40,974 nucleotides of DNA from Heliobacteriaceae bacterium (GCA_031265495.1 JAISCP010000149.1:1-40974), one strand, 5' to 3'; counted from the first letter of the stretch, positions 29,515-37,108 are shown. Made by a program: numbers and translations. The notes: generated from the letters alone by a model not told the origin.

Positions 29515-30142
29515 AACCCCCTGTGCGCTAAATCATCTTCGATAAGGTATCTTATTGCGTGCGCAATAGGTTTTGTGAGTTCTTCAAGCTTGAGCGCCAG
29601 CAAACCGGAGCGGTACCAGCGCCATAACTCTAAGATTTGATAAAATTCCGCGTCAAGATTGGCGTATAAATCCTTGTTTTTACCTATTGCAACAGGGTTG
29701 TTATAATCCGGGCCGACAAAATTAAACTTGTCAGCCTCGCGCGGGTCATAATCTAGCTTTCCGCTTTTGTAGATTTCCCAGCCGATACGGACTTTTTTCC
29801 GAGTTTCTCCTGTAGTTCCTGCTGCTTGTTAAACACTTCAATCATCTTAACTATGCACTCATAGTGTATCTGGTTGATTTCTTTTGAGCTTCCGGCGTTT
29901 ATAAGCCCTTGATAATCAAAGTATTGGTACGGTTTGCCATCAAGCTCTATTTCAGGTTTATTCTCAAAACCTTCAAAACAGTTGATAAGCAAAGACCTGT
30001 AACACTCTGAAATGTCCGTAATAAATGGGTTTATGTCACCTGCCAGCGGTTCGCGGAACTTGATTTTAAAAGGTTTATCCTCGCCGGCACACACCGACGG
30101 GATAACCTCAAATTCTTGCTTTGGAATTATGTTTAATTTCAT
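29511..30142 (-). CDS. Tail assembly chaperone GT (made by -1 frameshift)
   Basis: Not visible as a normal gene because the second part has no start codon. Zero-frame G protein (117 codons to the slip) continues in the -1 frame: VRIGWEIYKSGKLDYDPREA, then FNFVGPDYNNPVAIGKNKDL and ending in IRYLIEDDLAHRGF, TAA at 29511. The fused product is 210 residues. The -1 frame stays open for 93 codons with strong coding character, and its position between G and the tape measure is the canonical place for T. As in lambda, a minority GT product should bridge G-coated tape measure and tube subunits. Confidence 0.85.
29753..30142 (-). CDS. Tail assembly chaperone G
   Basis: The zero-frame product of 129 residues (MKLNIIPKQEFEVIPSVCAG start). 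It is helical after residue 40 (ISECYRSLLINCFEGFENKP, GSSKEINQIHYECIVKMIEVF) and ends SVSAGKSTKAES shortly after the slippery site, so the two products share 117 residues. It coats the tape measure during assembly and is absent from finished tails. It lies seven bases after the tube gene. Confidence 0.8.
   Translation of the reverse strand: MKLNIIPKQEFEVIPSVCAGEDKPFKIKFREPLAGDINPFITDISECYRSLLINCFEGFENKPEIELDGKPYQYFDYQGLINAGSSKEINQIHYECIVKMIEVFNKQQELQEKLGKKSVSAGKSTKAES
29792..29798 (-). promoter_or_regulatory. -1 ribosomal frameshift slippery heptamer (A_AAA_AAG)
   Basis: On the minus strand the codons GGA AAA AAG place AAAAAAG exactly in the X_XXY_YYZ register. A -1 slip joins G to the T frame. 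This is the same heptamer found in higB2 at 13820-13826. Confidence 0.85.
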
Positions 30143-30149
30143 TGGCTGC

Positions 30150-30833
30150 CTACGCTTTCAGCAGCTCGTACACATGCGGAACGAGGTTGTCGTCTGACAC
30201 AATGCGCACATTAGACGAAAATGTCTGCATACCGTCAGCAGCGCCGCCCAGATTAAAGCCGAATAATTTACCCGGAAATACAAACGCCATATCCGGCACA
30301 CCTGCCTTAGTCACACCATAGGTAAGCTCTGTGTAAAAGTAGAACGGGTTATCGTCAACCTCTACGTTTTCAATGGTTTCAAAGTCCGCAGACTGCTTAA
30401 CAATCGGTAATACTTTAGATATGAGGTCTTCGGATAGTCCGGCAGTTGCAACGCCCTCAACCGTGATTGTAGCGTCAGCCAGACCTTTTTCGTAAACTTT
30501 AACCTCATCGCACTGGGTTGTTGCGTCAATCTCATCAAACGTAAACTCTGCTGTAAATGATGTGAAATCACATCGGTCAGCAAGCCCTGACTTGTCCGGC
30601 GGCGAAAGCAGGTAAACTACGTCTCCAACTTCCGGCGTAATTTCAGCAGTACCGCCTACTCTGAATGTTTTACCGGGTTCTGCGCCTGTTGGCAAGCCGG
30701 AAGTTGAAGCAACTGACTTGACCAGATAGTACCCTGCCGCTAATTCTGTTGTACCGTCTCCGACAATCGGGCTTGTGATGTCAAAAGTGTAAGTATGTGT
30801 GTTTTTTCCTGTAAGTTTTTGTGTTGCTGTCAT
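30150..30833 (-). CDS. Major tail tube protein
   Basis: A 227-residue, Thr/Gly/Val-rich beta protein (KLTGKNTHTYTFDITSPIVG start; LADRCDFTSFTAEFTFDEID and MAFVFPGKLFGFNLGGAADG later). Its ATG has GAAAGGA upstream. Size and place between tail terminator and chaperones mark it as the tube subunit. It is not clearly similar in sequence to the tube of element 1. Confidence 0.8.
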   Translation of the reverse strand: MTATQKLTGKNTHTYTFDITSPIVGDGTTELAAGYYLVKSVASTSGLPTGAEPGKTFRVGGTAEITPEVGDVVYLLSPPDKSGLADRCDFTSFTAEFTFDEIDATTQCDEVKVYEKGLADATITVEGVATAGLSEDLISKVLPIVKQSADFETIENVEVDDNPFYFYTELTYGVTKAGVPDMAFVFPGKLFGFNLGGAADGMQTFSSNVRIVSDDNLVPHVYELLKA

Positions 30834-30851
30834 TTTATTTTTCCTTTCTTT

Positions 30852-31232
30852 TTAACTTTCTGTGTAAACAAATTCGCGCGCGGCTGTTGCGCAAGGTAAG
30901 CCGTTTTCTACATCATTGCCGACAACTGATGTATGCTTAATATTTTTCAAAATCGTGTAATTCCCGACATAATCAAGGTTTGCAAGGTAATTAACCAGAG
31001 CGTCCCGAATTGTTGTTATTGCGTAAAAGTCCAGCCCATAAATACGAAACTCCATGAATTCGGTGTAATCGTTGCGGCATTGTGTTAAAGGAGTATCACC
31101 GTAATCAAGGCTTGTCTGTACAATGTAGGTAGCTTTGGCGTTCTGTTCAACTTCACCGAAGTAAATCGGGTACTTTTTGCCGTTTACCGTAAAATCAGCA
31201 TTTATGTCCTCATATAGCGCTTGTTCAAACAC
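30852..31232 (-). CDS. Tail terminator protein
   Basis: A 126-residue protein (FEQALYEDINADFTVNGKKY start; ATYIVQTSLDYGDTPLTQCR and FRIYGLDFYAITTIRDALV). The fold pattern matches DUF3168/gpU-like terminators that stop tube growth and join the tail to the head. Its start overlaps the HK97 gp10-like gene by eight bases, showing coupling within the connector block. Confidence 0.7.
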   Translation of the reverse strand: MFEQALYEDINADFTVNGKKYPIYFGEVEQNAKATYIVQTSLDYGDTPLTQCRNDYTEFMEFRIYGLDFYAITTIRDALVNYLANLDYVGNYTILKNIKHTSVVGNDVENGLPCATAAREFVYTES

Positions 31233-31638
31233 TTATCATTTTCCTTTTAAATTCGTCAATAAATATTGCGCCTACTCTTGCTTGCATGTGCCGCGCTGCG
31301 TTTCGCATAATAGCCCGCGCCGGACGCGCTTTTTGGTGTACTTCTTTTGCAAAAACCGTTTCGCCCCCGACTTCAAATTTTAACGCCTTACCGTTTTTGG
31401 GCTTGATTATGCGCACACGCACACCATATTCAAGCGCTGCGCTGTACGGAGCATTGGCTATTACCTGTTTAGAGCGTTTGTAATACCTGATACTGCGCTT
31501 GTACTTGCCGGTCTTTACCGGCGCCGTCATTTGGGCTTCATCCACGATTTCCTGCCCGACTTTATCAAGTACAACGTCTGCAACATCTGTAATTACGCTA
31601 AAGTCCGGCATTTTCCACGTGTAGCCGCTTTTTGCCAT
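31225..31638 (-). CDS. HK97 gp10-like head-tail joining protein
   Basis: A 137-residue basic protein. Typical traits are IVDEAQMTAPVKTGKYKRSI, APYSAALEYGVRVRI and the C-terminal helix RPARAIMRNAARHMQARVG. The A-P-V-K-T-G and A-L-E-Y-G motifs are the hallmarks of the gp10/minor tail family. It acts at the head-tail interface. Confidence 0.85.
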   Translation of the reverse strand: MAKSGYTWKMPDFSVITDVADVVLDKVGQEIVDEAQMTAPVKTGKYKRSIRYYKRSKQVIANAPYSAALEYGVRVRIIKPKNGKALKFEVGGETVFAKEVHQKARPARAIMRNAARHMQARVGAIFIDEFKRKMISV

Positions 31639-32000
31639 TATATTGCCTCTTGGAAGTAAACCAACTTGTATTCCGCATGCTGTCCGCGTTTTGGCTTAAT
31701 GCCGGTTATACCGTCTTTTTGCATGCTGTTGCTGTCGTCAAAAATCTTGTATTTTGTACCGGAAACATCGGCTATAATGTCTTTTGGTTCAAACTTTTGC
31801 TTTTCGGAGCAAAAAAGTATCGCAGCGATATTAGCGGTATCTTTTGAATTAACTTGAGTTAAAGACGTAAACGTGCGCCCGGCCGGCGGTTGAATAAGCC
31901 CCTTAAATTTTGCTCTGGGGATGTAACCGCCCTCTTGTCCGAAATAAGGCTCTTGCCAGCCGTATATGGTCAGAGATTTGTAATATTTTGATATTGACAT
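31638..32000 (-). CDS. Head closure / stopper connector protein
   Basis: The ATG at 32000 overlaps the upstream TGA (TGATG) and is preferred to GTG codons six bases earlier; 120 residues. Elements: YYKSLTIYGWQEPYFGQEGG, AKFKGLIQPPAGRTFTSL, ILFCSEKQKFEPKDIIADVSG and YKLVYFQEAI. This is the small beta-barrel pattern of stopper proteins (SPP1 gp16/HK97 gp7-like). It should cap the connector after packaging. Confidence 0.65.
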   Translation of the reverse strand: MSISKYYKSLTIYGWQEPYFGQEGGYIPRAKFKGLIQPPAGRTFTSLTQVNSKDTANIAAILFCSEKQKFEPKDIIADVSGTKYKIFDDSNSMQKDGITGIKPKRGQHAEYKLVYFQEAI

Positions 32001-32692
32001 CACCACGCCTTTAATTTTGAGTAATACTCAATTGCATTTGCGATTGACACCGGATAATCCAGCGCGCCAAGACGTTTAACACTGCCGTCAATCTCATAAC
32101 GGTAAGACCCTACTGTTTCGGATTGCAAGCTGCCCCCTGACGAGCTGCCGCGCTCAAATACATCATAGTTAATCATCTGTGCGATTGCAATTTCAAATCT
32201 TGACGGAAGCACCATTAAATCAAGCTTCGCAGGCTCTATTGTGTTTACAAAGTTAGGATTATCAACCGTAATGCTGTTTACATCCGTACTGGTAACGTAA
32301 CTGACAAATCGGTTACGGTGTCCGTCAACTCTTATCAAATCCCCTGTCTGATAGCCTGAAATCGGACTTATAACCCCGTTATCAAAGTTTGTCATCGGGC
32401 GTTGAACATTGCAATGTCTGCAATAGCTGTAAGTCTGCGGTATAAACCAGTTGTTTAGATAGTGACAAATGCCCTCGAGAGTGGAGTAAATTGCCTCTTG
32501 TATACGTCCGTCCTCTATCTGCTCTATGCGCGTGTAAACAAATGCCTCATTATCCTGCGTCACGTCATAGCTGTAACCGGACGTATAATCACCGGATGTC
32601 AAAGTACACAGCCACATACCGACAGCTTCCTGCGGCGTGTCCTGTACAAAATCGTACTGCTTTTGTTTTTTAACTAAAAGTAAATCAATCAT
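32000..32692 (-). CDS. Head-tail adaptor protein
   Basis: A 230-residue protein starting at ATG overlapping the terminase stop (TAATG). Position between terminase and stopper and the helical C-terminal end (FEIAIAQMINYDVFERGSSS, YPVSIANAIEYYSKLKAW) match gp6/gp15-type adaptors. An inserted SH3-like segment (TGDLIRVDGHRNRFVSYVTS) and a CRHC motif are unusual additions and make it longer than typical adaptors. Confidence 0.6.
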   Translation of the reverse strand: MIDLLLVKKQKQYDFVQDTPQEAVGMWLCTLTSGDYTSGYSYDVTQDNEAFVYTRIEQIEDGRIQEAIYSTLEGICHYLNNWFIPQTYSYCRHCNVQRPMTNFDNGVISPISGYQTGDLIRVDGHRNRFVSYVTSTDVNSITVDNPNFVNTIEPAKLDLMVLPSRFEIAIAQMINYDVFERGSSSGGSLQSETVGSYRYEIDGSVKRLGALDYPVSIANAIEYYSKLKAW

Positions 32693-34044
32693 TAAAAAGG
32701 CCTCATTGTTGGCATAACTACCTGTTTTTTAATCTGTCTTATCGCACTTGCCAGACAATCCGGCGCGTGGTCGTCTTTGGCAAACTCGTTGTATCTTCGG
32801 CACTCCTCTATAAAATCCTCATCAGTATCCGGGTGCCAGCGGATGCTTGACCACTCGGCATAAAGATAGGTCATTATTTTTCGGTGCTTGTTCTCTTTTT
32901 CGTGATAACCCTGAATGCCTGCGTAATTACGGCTTGCGGTGTTTTTATCGTCATTTTTCTCTGTGAAAATCGTACCGCAAAGGACTTTATCACGCGCCGC
33001 GTAGATTTCGCTAAGCTTATCTATGTAATGCGCGCCAATCCAGAGTTTGCCGTAAACGTATAAAAGCCCGTCATGCTCTTTGATTGTACAAAACGCTGTA
33101 CTGTCCGAACCGTCAAAACCCTTATCAAGCAAGCAAATCCCGTTATGAAATCTGTCTAAATCATCCGCGTAATTAATGCCGCTGAAAGTGTAGATTATAT
33201 CGGCTTTTGGCTGCTGCTGGTACTGTGCGTAAAACTCCGCCGGTCTTTTCTCACGCAGAGATATAAGCTCTTGTGTTGTTATATTATCAGGGTTTTGGCT
33301 CTGGCCGTCAACCAGAGCCGGAACATTGATTACATCCCAATCTGTTTCATTTTGCAAAATCCAGCCGGTCAAATCATCAGGGTCAAGCCGCTGCATAATC
33401 AATATAATAGGTACGTCATTACGGCGTTTGCGGTTTTTGAGAGTTTTGTTGTAAGTATCAACTATGCGCTTGCGATAGCTGGCGTAAACCATTTGCTGGG
33501 GCTTCTGCGGGTCGTCTATTACAATAGCGCCGCAAAAGTTATCTTTGATTGCGGGATTGCCGCCGTTGACACCTGTTATCGTACCGTCCATACTTGCGGC
33601 TGTCATGCCGGATGATTGCGTGGTGCCGTCTATTGCCCAATTGTGTTTGTTTGACTTATCTTTGCGGATTTTGTAACCCCAAAGATTTTTCACAAAATCG
33701 CTCTCAATGGTCTTTTTAACATCATCCGAACACGATTGTATCAGGCTGTCACTGTAAGATGTGTACAGGTGGCAGATATTCGGGTTTTTTATCAAAGTCC
33801 ACGCCAAAAAGTATTTAAACAGGCGGCTTTTACCCCATCCCGGCGGCATATTAATTACAAGGTTTTGGGCTGTTTGATAGTCTGCTATCGCCTGCAGCTT
33901 GTCAATCAACGGGCATAAAAACGTATAAAACCGGTATTCACAGCCTTCAACCACTTTATGGATAAAATATATAAATGTGCGAAAATCCTTCTCACAAGCG
34001 GCTTTTAGTGTTAGTTTGTCATTATGACTTATATTATCAAGCAT
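32692..34044 (-). CDS. Terminase large subunit
   Basis: A 450-residue DNA-packaging motor. Residues 66-73 are a Walker A (MPPGWGKS), 174-178 a Walker B (IVIDD), with coupling region IILIMQRLDPDDL. The C-terminal RNase H-like nuclease includes GFDGSDSTAFC (around residue 310) and a late DHAPDCLASAIRQI with acidic residues. It belongs to the T4-type/Terminase_6-like group. Its start overlaps the small subunit by eight bases. It is directly followed by connectors with no portal. Confidence 0.92.
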   Translation of the reverse strand: MLDNISHNDKLTLKAACEKDFRTFIYFIHKVVEGCEYRFYTFLCPLIDKLQAIADYQTAQNLVINMPPGWGKSRLFKYFLAWTLIKNPNICHLYTSYSDSLIQSCSDDVKKTIESDFVKNLWGYKIRKDKSNKHNWAIDGTTQSSGMTAASMDGTITGVNGGNPAIKDNFCGAIVIDDPQKPQQMVYASYRKRIVDTYNKTLKNRKRRNDVPIILIMQRLDPDDLTGWILQNETDWDVINVPALVDGQSQNPDNITTQELISLREKRPAEFYAQYQQQPKADIIYTFSGINYADDLDRFHNGICLLDKGFDGSDSTAFCTIKEHDGLLYVYGKLWIGAHYIDKLSEIYAARDKVLCGTIFTEKNDDKNTASRNYAGIQGYHEKENKHRKIMTYLYAEWSSIRWHPDTDEDFIEECRRYNEFAKDDHAPDCLASAIRQIKKQVVMPTMRPF

Positions 34045-34462
34045 CTTTAATAGTTTGGTTTATTGCGGCTATAAAATCGTCAACCTTTGAGTTATCAACT
34101 TGAACATTTACAAGCATCCCGCTTATATCTTGCTCTTGCTTGGTACTAAACTCGTCCTTACATTTGCGCTCTAAATACCACTTTGCGATATCTTTGTCGC
34201 CAATATCCAGAGCAATATCGATTACTTTTTTTGCCTTAAAAACCGGATTTAATTTTAATGCGTATTTTTTCTGTATAAATTCGGGATTTTCGCGTTGATA
34301 ATCATAAAGTGCTTCCGGGCTTATGCCCGCATAAAAACAGGCATCTCTGTCACTGCAAGCAAGGGCAAAAGCATGCTGGAGTTTAGACAGTACGCTATCA
34401 TTAAAAACTGTCGGTCTACCCACTTTTTTTTTATGTAATGATTTTGGTTTTTTAGCAGTCAT
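34037..34462 (-). CDS. Terminase small subunit
   Basis: A 141-residue protein with N-terminal basic tail (KKPKSLHKKKVGRPTVFN) and a helix-turn-helix region typical of small terminases (LQHAFALACSDRDACFYAGI, PEALYDYQRENPEFIQKKYA). Then a YLERKCKDEFSTK-type linker and a C-terminal helix for oligomerisation or large-subunit binding. It binds the pac or cos site. Its ATG overlaps the upstream TGA. Confidence 0.85.
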   Translation of the reverse strand: MTAKKPKSLHKKKVGRPTVFNDSVLSKLQHAFALACSDRDACFYAGISPEALYDYQRENPEFIQKKYALKLNPVFKAKKVIDIALDIGDKDIAKWYLERKCKDEFSTKQEQDISGMLVNVQVDNSKVDDFIAAINQTIKDA

Positions 34463-34662
34463 TTATCATCCTTTTTAACTTGCTTTGCGATTTTCTTAAC
34501 GTATTTTCTTACTGCTTCGCTTTCAATATCTTTTTTGGTCTTGCGCGGTCTTACTCTGCATGAGTATTCTCCTATCTCTAAACCGTCACATAAGATATAA
34601 GATAATCCGGTTACAAAAACAGAAATCATTGTAAGCATAAACTTTAATAGACATCTAAACAA
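34459..34662 (-). CDS. Small membrane protein before the terminase
   Basis: I prefer TTG at 34662, which follows AAGAGGAATAAAC; the ATG at 34716 would lie before a strong terminator hairpin and lacks an SD. The 67-residue product has one N-terminal membrane segment (FMLTMISVFVTGLSYILC) and a basic C-terminus (RPRKTKKDIESEAVRKYVKK, ending KKDDK). It overlaps the small terminase by ATGA. A one-span holin or spanin-like part is possible; there is no endolysin beside it to support that. Confidence 0.5.
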   Translation of the reverse strand: MFRCLLKFMLTMISVFVTGLSYILCDGLEIGEYSCRVRPRKTKKDIESEAVRKYVKKIAKQVKKDDK

Positions 34663-34673
34663 GTTTATTCCTC

Positions 34674-34708
34674 TTAAAAAAAAACGGGAGGAAGGAAATT
34701 CCTCCCAA
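34674..34708 (-). terminator. Intrinsic terminator upstream of the structural operon
   Basis: On the minus strand, GGGAGGAA and TTCCTCCC form an 8-bp stem with a five-base loop, followed by G and a run of eight T. It separates the zinc-ribbon gene at 34807-35127 from the terminase operon, so late transcription must start downstream of it or override it by antitermination. Confidence 0.8.
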
Positions 34709-34806
34709 CTTAACATCTAGGTCAAATTTCAAGATTTGGTTATACAAATATCATTTGGTTTCTTTTATTAGTTCTTTGGCTCCGTAAAAATCACAGGAGT
34801 ATTGTC

Positions 34807-35127
34807 TTAATAATGCGCCAGTCTTTCTTTTGACTGCTGTATTAATCCCATAGAGCCACCTGAAAGTTTTTTTTTAGAATTACGCAGTTCTTTTAATGTA
34901 TAGAGCTTTCTGCTTTCTTCGCGTTCAATTACATTTTTCTGATGTTTTGCCTTGATGTAGCTAGAAAAATGCTTACCGTCCGTTACTCTGGTTTCGGATA
35001 AAATAACAATATTGTTTCCACAGACAGGACATATACCGAGCCGTAACTCTCTGCGCTCAAATCCATTAGCCGGCTCCAGATACCAAATGTTATACTCCTC
35101 AAAATTCATACCGCAATGATAAATCAA
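34807..35127 (-). CDS. Zinc-ribbon protein of unknown function
   Basis: TTG at 35127 follows a full SD (AAAGGAGGT) with tight spacing; an ATG at 35145 lies before that SD, so the longer form is less likely. The 106-residue product has CG (IYHCGM) and CPVCGNN, with WYLEPANGFERRELRLGICP between them. A basic C-terminus follows (AKHQKNVIEREESRKLYTL, ending QQSKERLAHY). It resembles small phage regulators placed just before terminase genes. DNA binding or late-gene control is possible but not shown. Confidence 0.6.
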   Translation of the reverse strand: MIYHCGMNFEEYNIWYLEPANGFERRELRLGICPVCGNNIVILSETRVTDGKHFSSYIKAKHQKNVIEREESRKLYTLKELRNSKKKLSGGSMGLIQQSKERLAHY

Positions 35128-35162
35128 ACTACCTCCTTTGGGCATAGTACGTCTGGGGAAAA

Positions 35163-35195
35163 AGTTTTTAACATTTTAGAATTTTGTTAAAAACT
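35163..35195. repeat. 11-bp inverted repeat
   Basis: AGTTTTTAACA (35163-35173) and TGTTAAAAACT (35185-35195) are perfect complements with an 11-base AT-rich centre, 18 bases from the zinc-ribbon gene start. It could be an operator or promoter-blocking site for that gene. Confidence 0.5.
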
Positions 35196-35356
35196 GTTTG
35201 GCTGCTGGGTTCTTCACCTTCGACATCTCACCCTTCCGGGTTGTTGTGGATGTGGTACAGCACAAGTACATTCTTATTATAAAAGTATGCGATAAAGATG
35301 TGTATAAAAAACAAGCTAATGTTACGGAATTGTTACAAATTGTCGCTAGGGGTTAG

Positions 35357-35407
35357 CTAAGGGTTAGCCTACCCTACCCTTAGGGTACATAGATAATCTA
35401 TGTACCC
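35357..35407. repeat. Palindrome cluster with a near-perfect 25-bp dyad
   Basis: GGGTACATAGAT, a single A, and ATCTATGTACCC form a perfect 12-bp-arm dyad (35383-35407). Right beside it CTAAGGG (35357-35363) and CCCTTAG (35377-35383) form a second dyad around repeated GGGTTAG/CCCTA units. This is the densest symmetry in the window. It sits in a gene-free strip (35146-35465) between two minus-strand genes. Options are a terminator, a regulator site, a replication origin or a resolution/attachment site. Confidence 0.7.
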
Positions 35408-35465
35408 CACAAGATAAAGAAAAAGAAAAAGAATAAGAATAAAGTATTATATTTTTCTTTCTTTG

Positions 35466-35891
35466 TTACTTTCTTTCTTTTTTAATGTTACTTTGAACAG
35501 ATGTTTTACCGGTTAGTCGGTCAATCTTAACAGTGCCTAAACCATTTGCTACCACTTTATACTGGTATCTAAGAAACACCTGGAAAATAAAAACAATAAT
35601 AAGTGCAATGGCAATCAATACACGTTTGTCTTGTTTGGCAAACCATAAGCGAAGTTTTAAAACAGGGTTTAATAAATCTTCTTCTAAAAAAGCCATTTTT
35701 ACAGCTATTTCTTTGATTATTTTTATCGGAAATGAACACTCTATTTCCTCTAACAATTCAGGCTTAAATGTTTTTCTGTATTCAGTAATCAGCAACTCTA
35801 CATCTTCCGGGTAATTACACTGGGCAATATATTTTTCGTATTCTTCTACCAATAACAACCGCGAAACAATATGTTTTTCTGTTTTATCCAT
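35466..35891 (-). CDS. Single-span membrane protein of unknown function
   Basis: A 141-residue protein. About 90 N-terminal residues are cytosolic and helical (SRLLLVEEYEKYIAQCNY, ELLITEYRKTFKPELLEEIE), then one membrane segment (RVLIAIALIIVFIFQVFLRY) and a short outer tail VVANGLGTVKIDRLTGKTSV. Its start overlaps the stop of the upstream gene (TAATG). The pair may act together in the membrane. I do not recognise the family. Confidence 0.65.
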   Translation of the reverse strand: MDKTEKHIVSRLLLVEEYEKYIAQCNYPEDVELLITEYRKTFKPELLEEIECSFPIKIIKEIAVKMAFLEEDLLNPVLKLRLWFAKQDKRVLIAIALIIVFIFQVFLRYQYKVVANGLGTVKIDRLTGKTSVQSNIKKERK

Positions 35892-36130
35892 TACTCATCC
35901 TTAGCTTCTTTTAGGAGTTCTTGTATCTCTTTATCTTTTTTATCCAGTTTGTCTTTAATTGCATTCAGTTTGTCGTCCAATTCCGGGTCGGCTTTATTCT
36001 CAACAAAACGCGCATACATTCTATAATTCCATTCTTCTAAGCTTTCAATCTCACTTTTGTAGCGTGAGATTAACCCATAAGAAATAACAGTCACTACAAT
36101 AAGTACAATTGGCAGAATTCTTTTTCGCAC
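35891..36130 (-). CDS. Small membrane-anchored coiled-coil protein
   Basis: A 79-residue protein starting at GTG, two bases after the stop of a 14-codon leader frame, so probably coupled to it. One N-terminal membrane helix (ILPIVLIVVTVISYGLIS) is followed by a charged coiled coil (LDDKLNAIKDKLDKKDKEIQ). The design, N-terminal anchor plus coil, is that of i-spanins (Rz-like), but no outer-membrane lipoprotein partner was found. Coupled to the next membrane gene through TAATG. Confidence 0.6.
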   Translation of the reverse strand: MRKRILPIVLIVVTVISYGLISRYKSEIESLEEWNYRMYARFVENKADPELDDKLNAIKDKLDKKDKEIQELLKEAKDE

Positions 36131-36131
36131 C

Positions 36132-36176
36132 TTACAACCTCACTCTTGACAGTATTCTAATTGATTTTTTCATCAT
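36132..36176 (-). CDS. Possible 14-residue leader peptide
   Basis: ATG-ATG start after GGTAAAGGT, encoding KKSIRILSRVRL, and TAA two bases before the GTG of the next gene. The upstream sequence and ATGATGAAAAAA start are shared with the secreted-protein gene at 37108, so this looks like the beginning of a duplicated gene that was cut short, now possibly working as a coupling leader. Confidence 0.35.
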   Translation of the reverse strand: MMKKSIRILSRVRL

Positions 36177-36250
36177 ACCTTTACCTTTTAAATTGTAATC
36201 CTACTCTTTTAAATCCATGACATCATGGAAAAGCACAGAAGTCAACAGGG
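36162..36250 (-). repeat. Duplicated gene-junction unit, copy A
   Basis: About 85 bases matching 37099-37187: the last codons of an upstream small gene (LLTSVLFHDVMDLKE), its TAG, the linker GATTACAATTTAAAAGG and an ATGATGAAAAAA start. Both copies keep the same layout with about 80 per cent identity by eye. Confidence 0.75.
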
Positions 36251-36365
36251 GATTAAATCGGTTATGTTTATTGTCGACCGTTTGTACGATATTTTTATAT
36301 GCTTTTAAAGTTTGAAAAGTAAATGACTTACTCTCCTTTTTGTTCTCTAAGTTAACTGACTGCAT
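36201..36365 (-). CDS. Small unknown protein (54 aa)
   Basis: ATG at 36365, encoding a 54-residue protein: start QSVNLENKKESKSFTFQTL, centre KAYKNIVQTVDNKHN, end NPLLTSVLFHDVMDLKE. The ending recurs in a second, truncated copy at 37137-37313 (YSLLTSLYVHDEMNSRE), which supports it as a real protein family. The SD is weak. Function unknown. Confidence 0.5.
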   Translation of the reverse strand: MQSVNLENKKESKSFTFQTLKAYKNIVQTVDNKHNRFNPLLTSVLFHDVMDLKE

Positions 36366-36416
36366 ATATTAATAATCCCCATAATAGTCTCACCTTTTGT
36401 AGTAGTAGCTTTGCTT

Positions 36417-36603
36417 CTATTTTTTATTTTCTTCCATTTTTTTTAATGTAACCAGCGCTCCGGCTTTTTTGTATTTTTTAATAAGTTCGAGCGTTTTGGT
36501 ATCATTCTCAATTTTTGCAGTCGCCTTTATTTGTTTAAGTTTAACCTGTGCGTCTTTGCGCTCTATGTAATAGCAACATAACTAAAACTAAATTTTTTTT
36601 CAT
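36417..36603 (-). pseudogene. Frameshifted small exported protein
   Basis: ATG at 36603 with a perfect SD (AAAGGAG). It begins a signal peptide (KKNLVLVMLLL) that loses frame after about 12 codons and stops at 36541. In another frame the coding sense continues as ERKDAQVKLKQIKATAKIE, then TLELIKKYKKAGALV and KKMEENKK to TAG at 36417. A one- or two-base indel near 36565-36570 would restore one protein of about 60 residues: exported, with a charged coiled coil. Recent inactivation or a sequence error are both possible. Confidence 0.5.
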
Positions 36604-36631
36604 TTTTCTAACTCCTTTCATTTTTCACCTC

Positions 36632-37108
36632 TCACTCTTTAATTATAAAATGAATTTCTGAACCTAATCCAGTGGAAAAATTTTGTTTTTTAACTTCAAT
36701 GGTATATTTTCCAAGCTTCCAACTTCCTGACTTACCCGACTGCATTGCAGTAATTATTACATTATCAAGAGTATAATTTATAGAATTTTTAGACAATATT
36801 TTGGCTGAACTAACAAAATTACTCATCATAGCTGCTTTGTTAGATGTATTGTATAAATTCAAAACCAAATAAACTTTTTTAGCGTTATTTCCGCTCCCTT
36901 CTGCGTAATAAGCTATATTTGTTTTCCCGTCTAAAAGTTTGTAGTTACTCGCACAAAAATACTCACCCATCCCGTCAGATTTATAACCATTAGTCGATAA
37001 TCCGCTAACACTAGTCATGTATTTACAAGCATTTTGTGGCGTAAAAGCGTAACAATTAACCTGCATAAATATCATAGCCAATAAAATAAAATAGCATTTT
37101 TTCATCAT
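36632..37108 (-). CDS. Secreted protein of unknown function
   Basis: A 158-residue protein; ATG-ATG start with AAGGAAGG upstream. Signal peptide MKKCYFILLAMIFMQVNCYA, then FTPQNACKYMTSVSGLST and YFCASNYKLLDGKTNIAYYA, a mixed domain with VYLVLNLYNTSNKAAMMSNF and a closing IEVKKQNFSTGLGSEIHFII. Two cysteines (NACKY, YFCAS) may form a disulfide. It resembles small periplasmic proteins carried as phage cargo but I cannot name a family. It is the last gene before the tRNA, possibly expressed in the lysogen. Confidence 0.65.
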   Translation of the reverse strand: MMKKCYFILLAMIFMQVNCYAFTPQNACKYMTSVSGLSTNGYKSDGMGEYFCASNYKLLDGKTNIAYYAEGSGNNAKKVYLVLNLYNTSNKAAMMSNFVSSAKILSKNSINYTLDNVIITAMQSGKSGSWKLGKYTIEVKKQNFSTGLGSEIHFIIKE

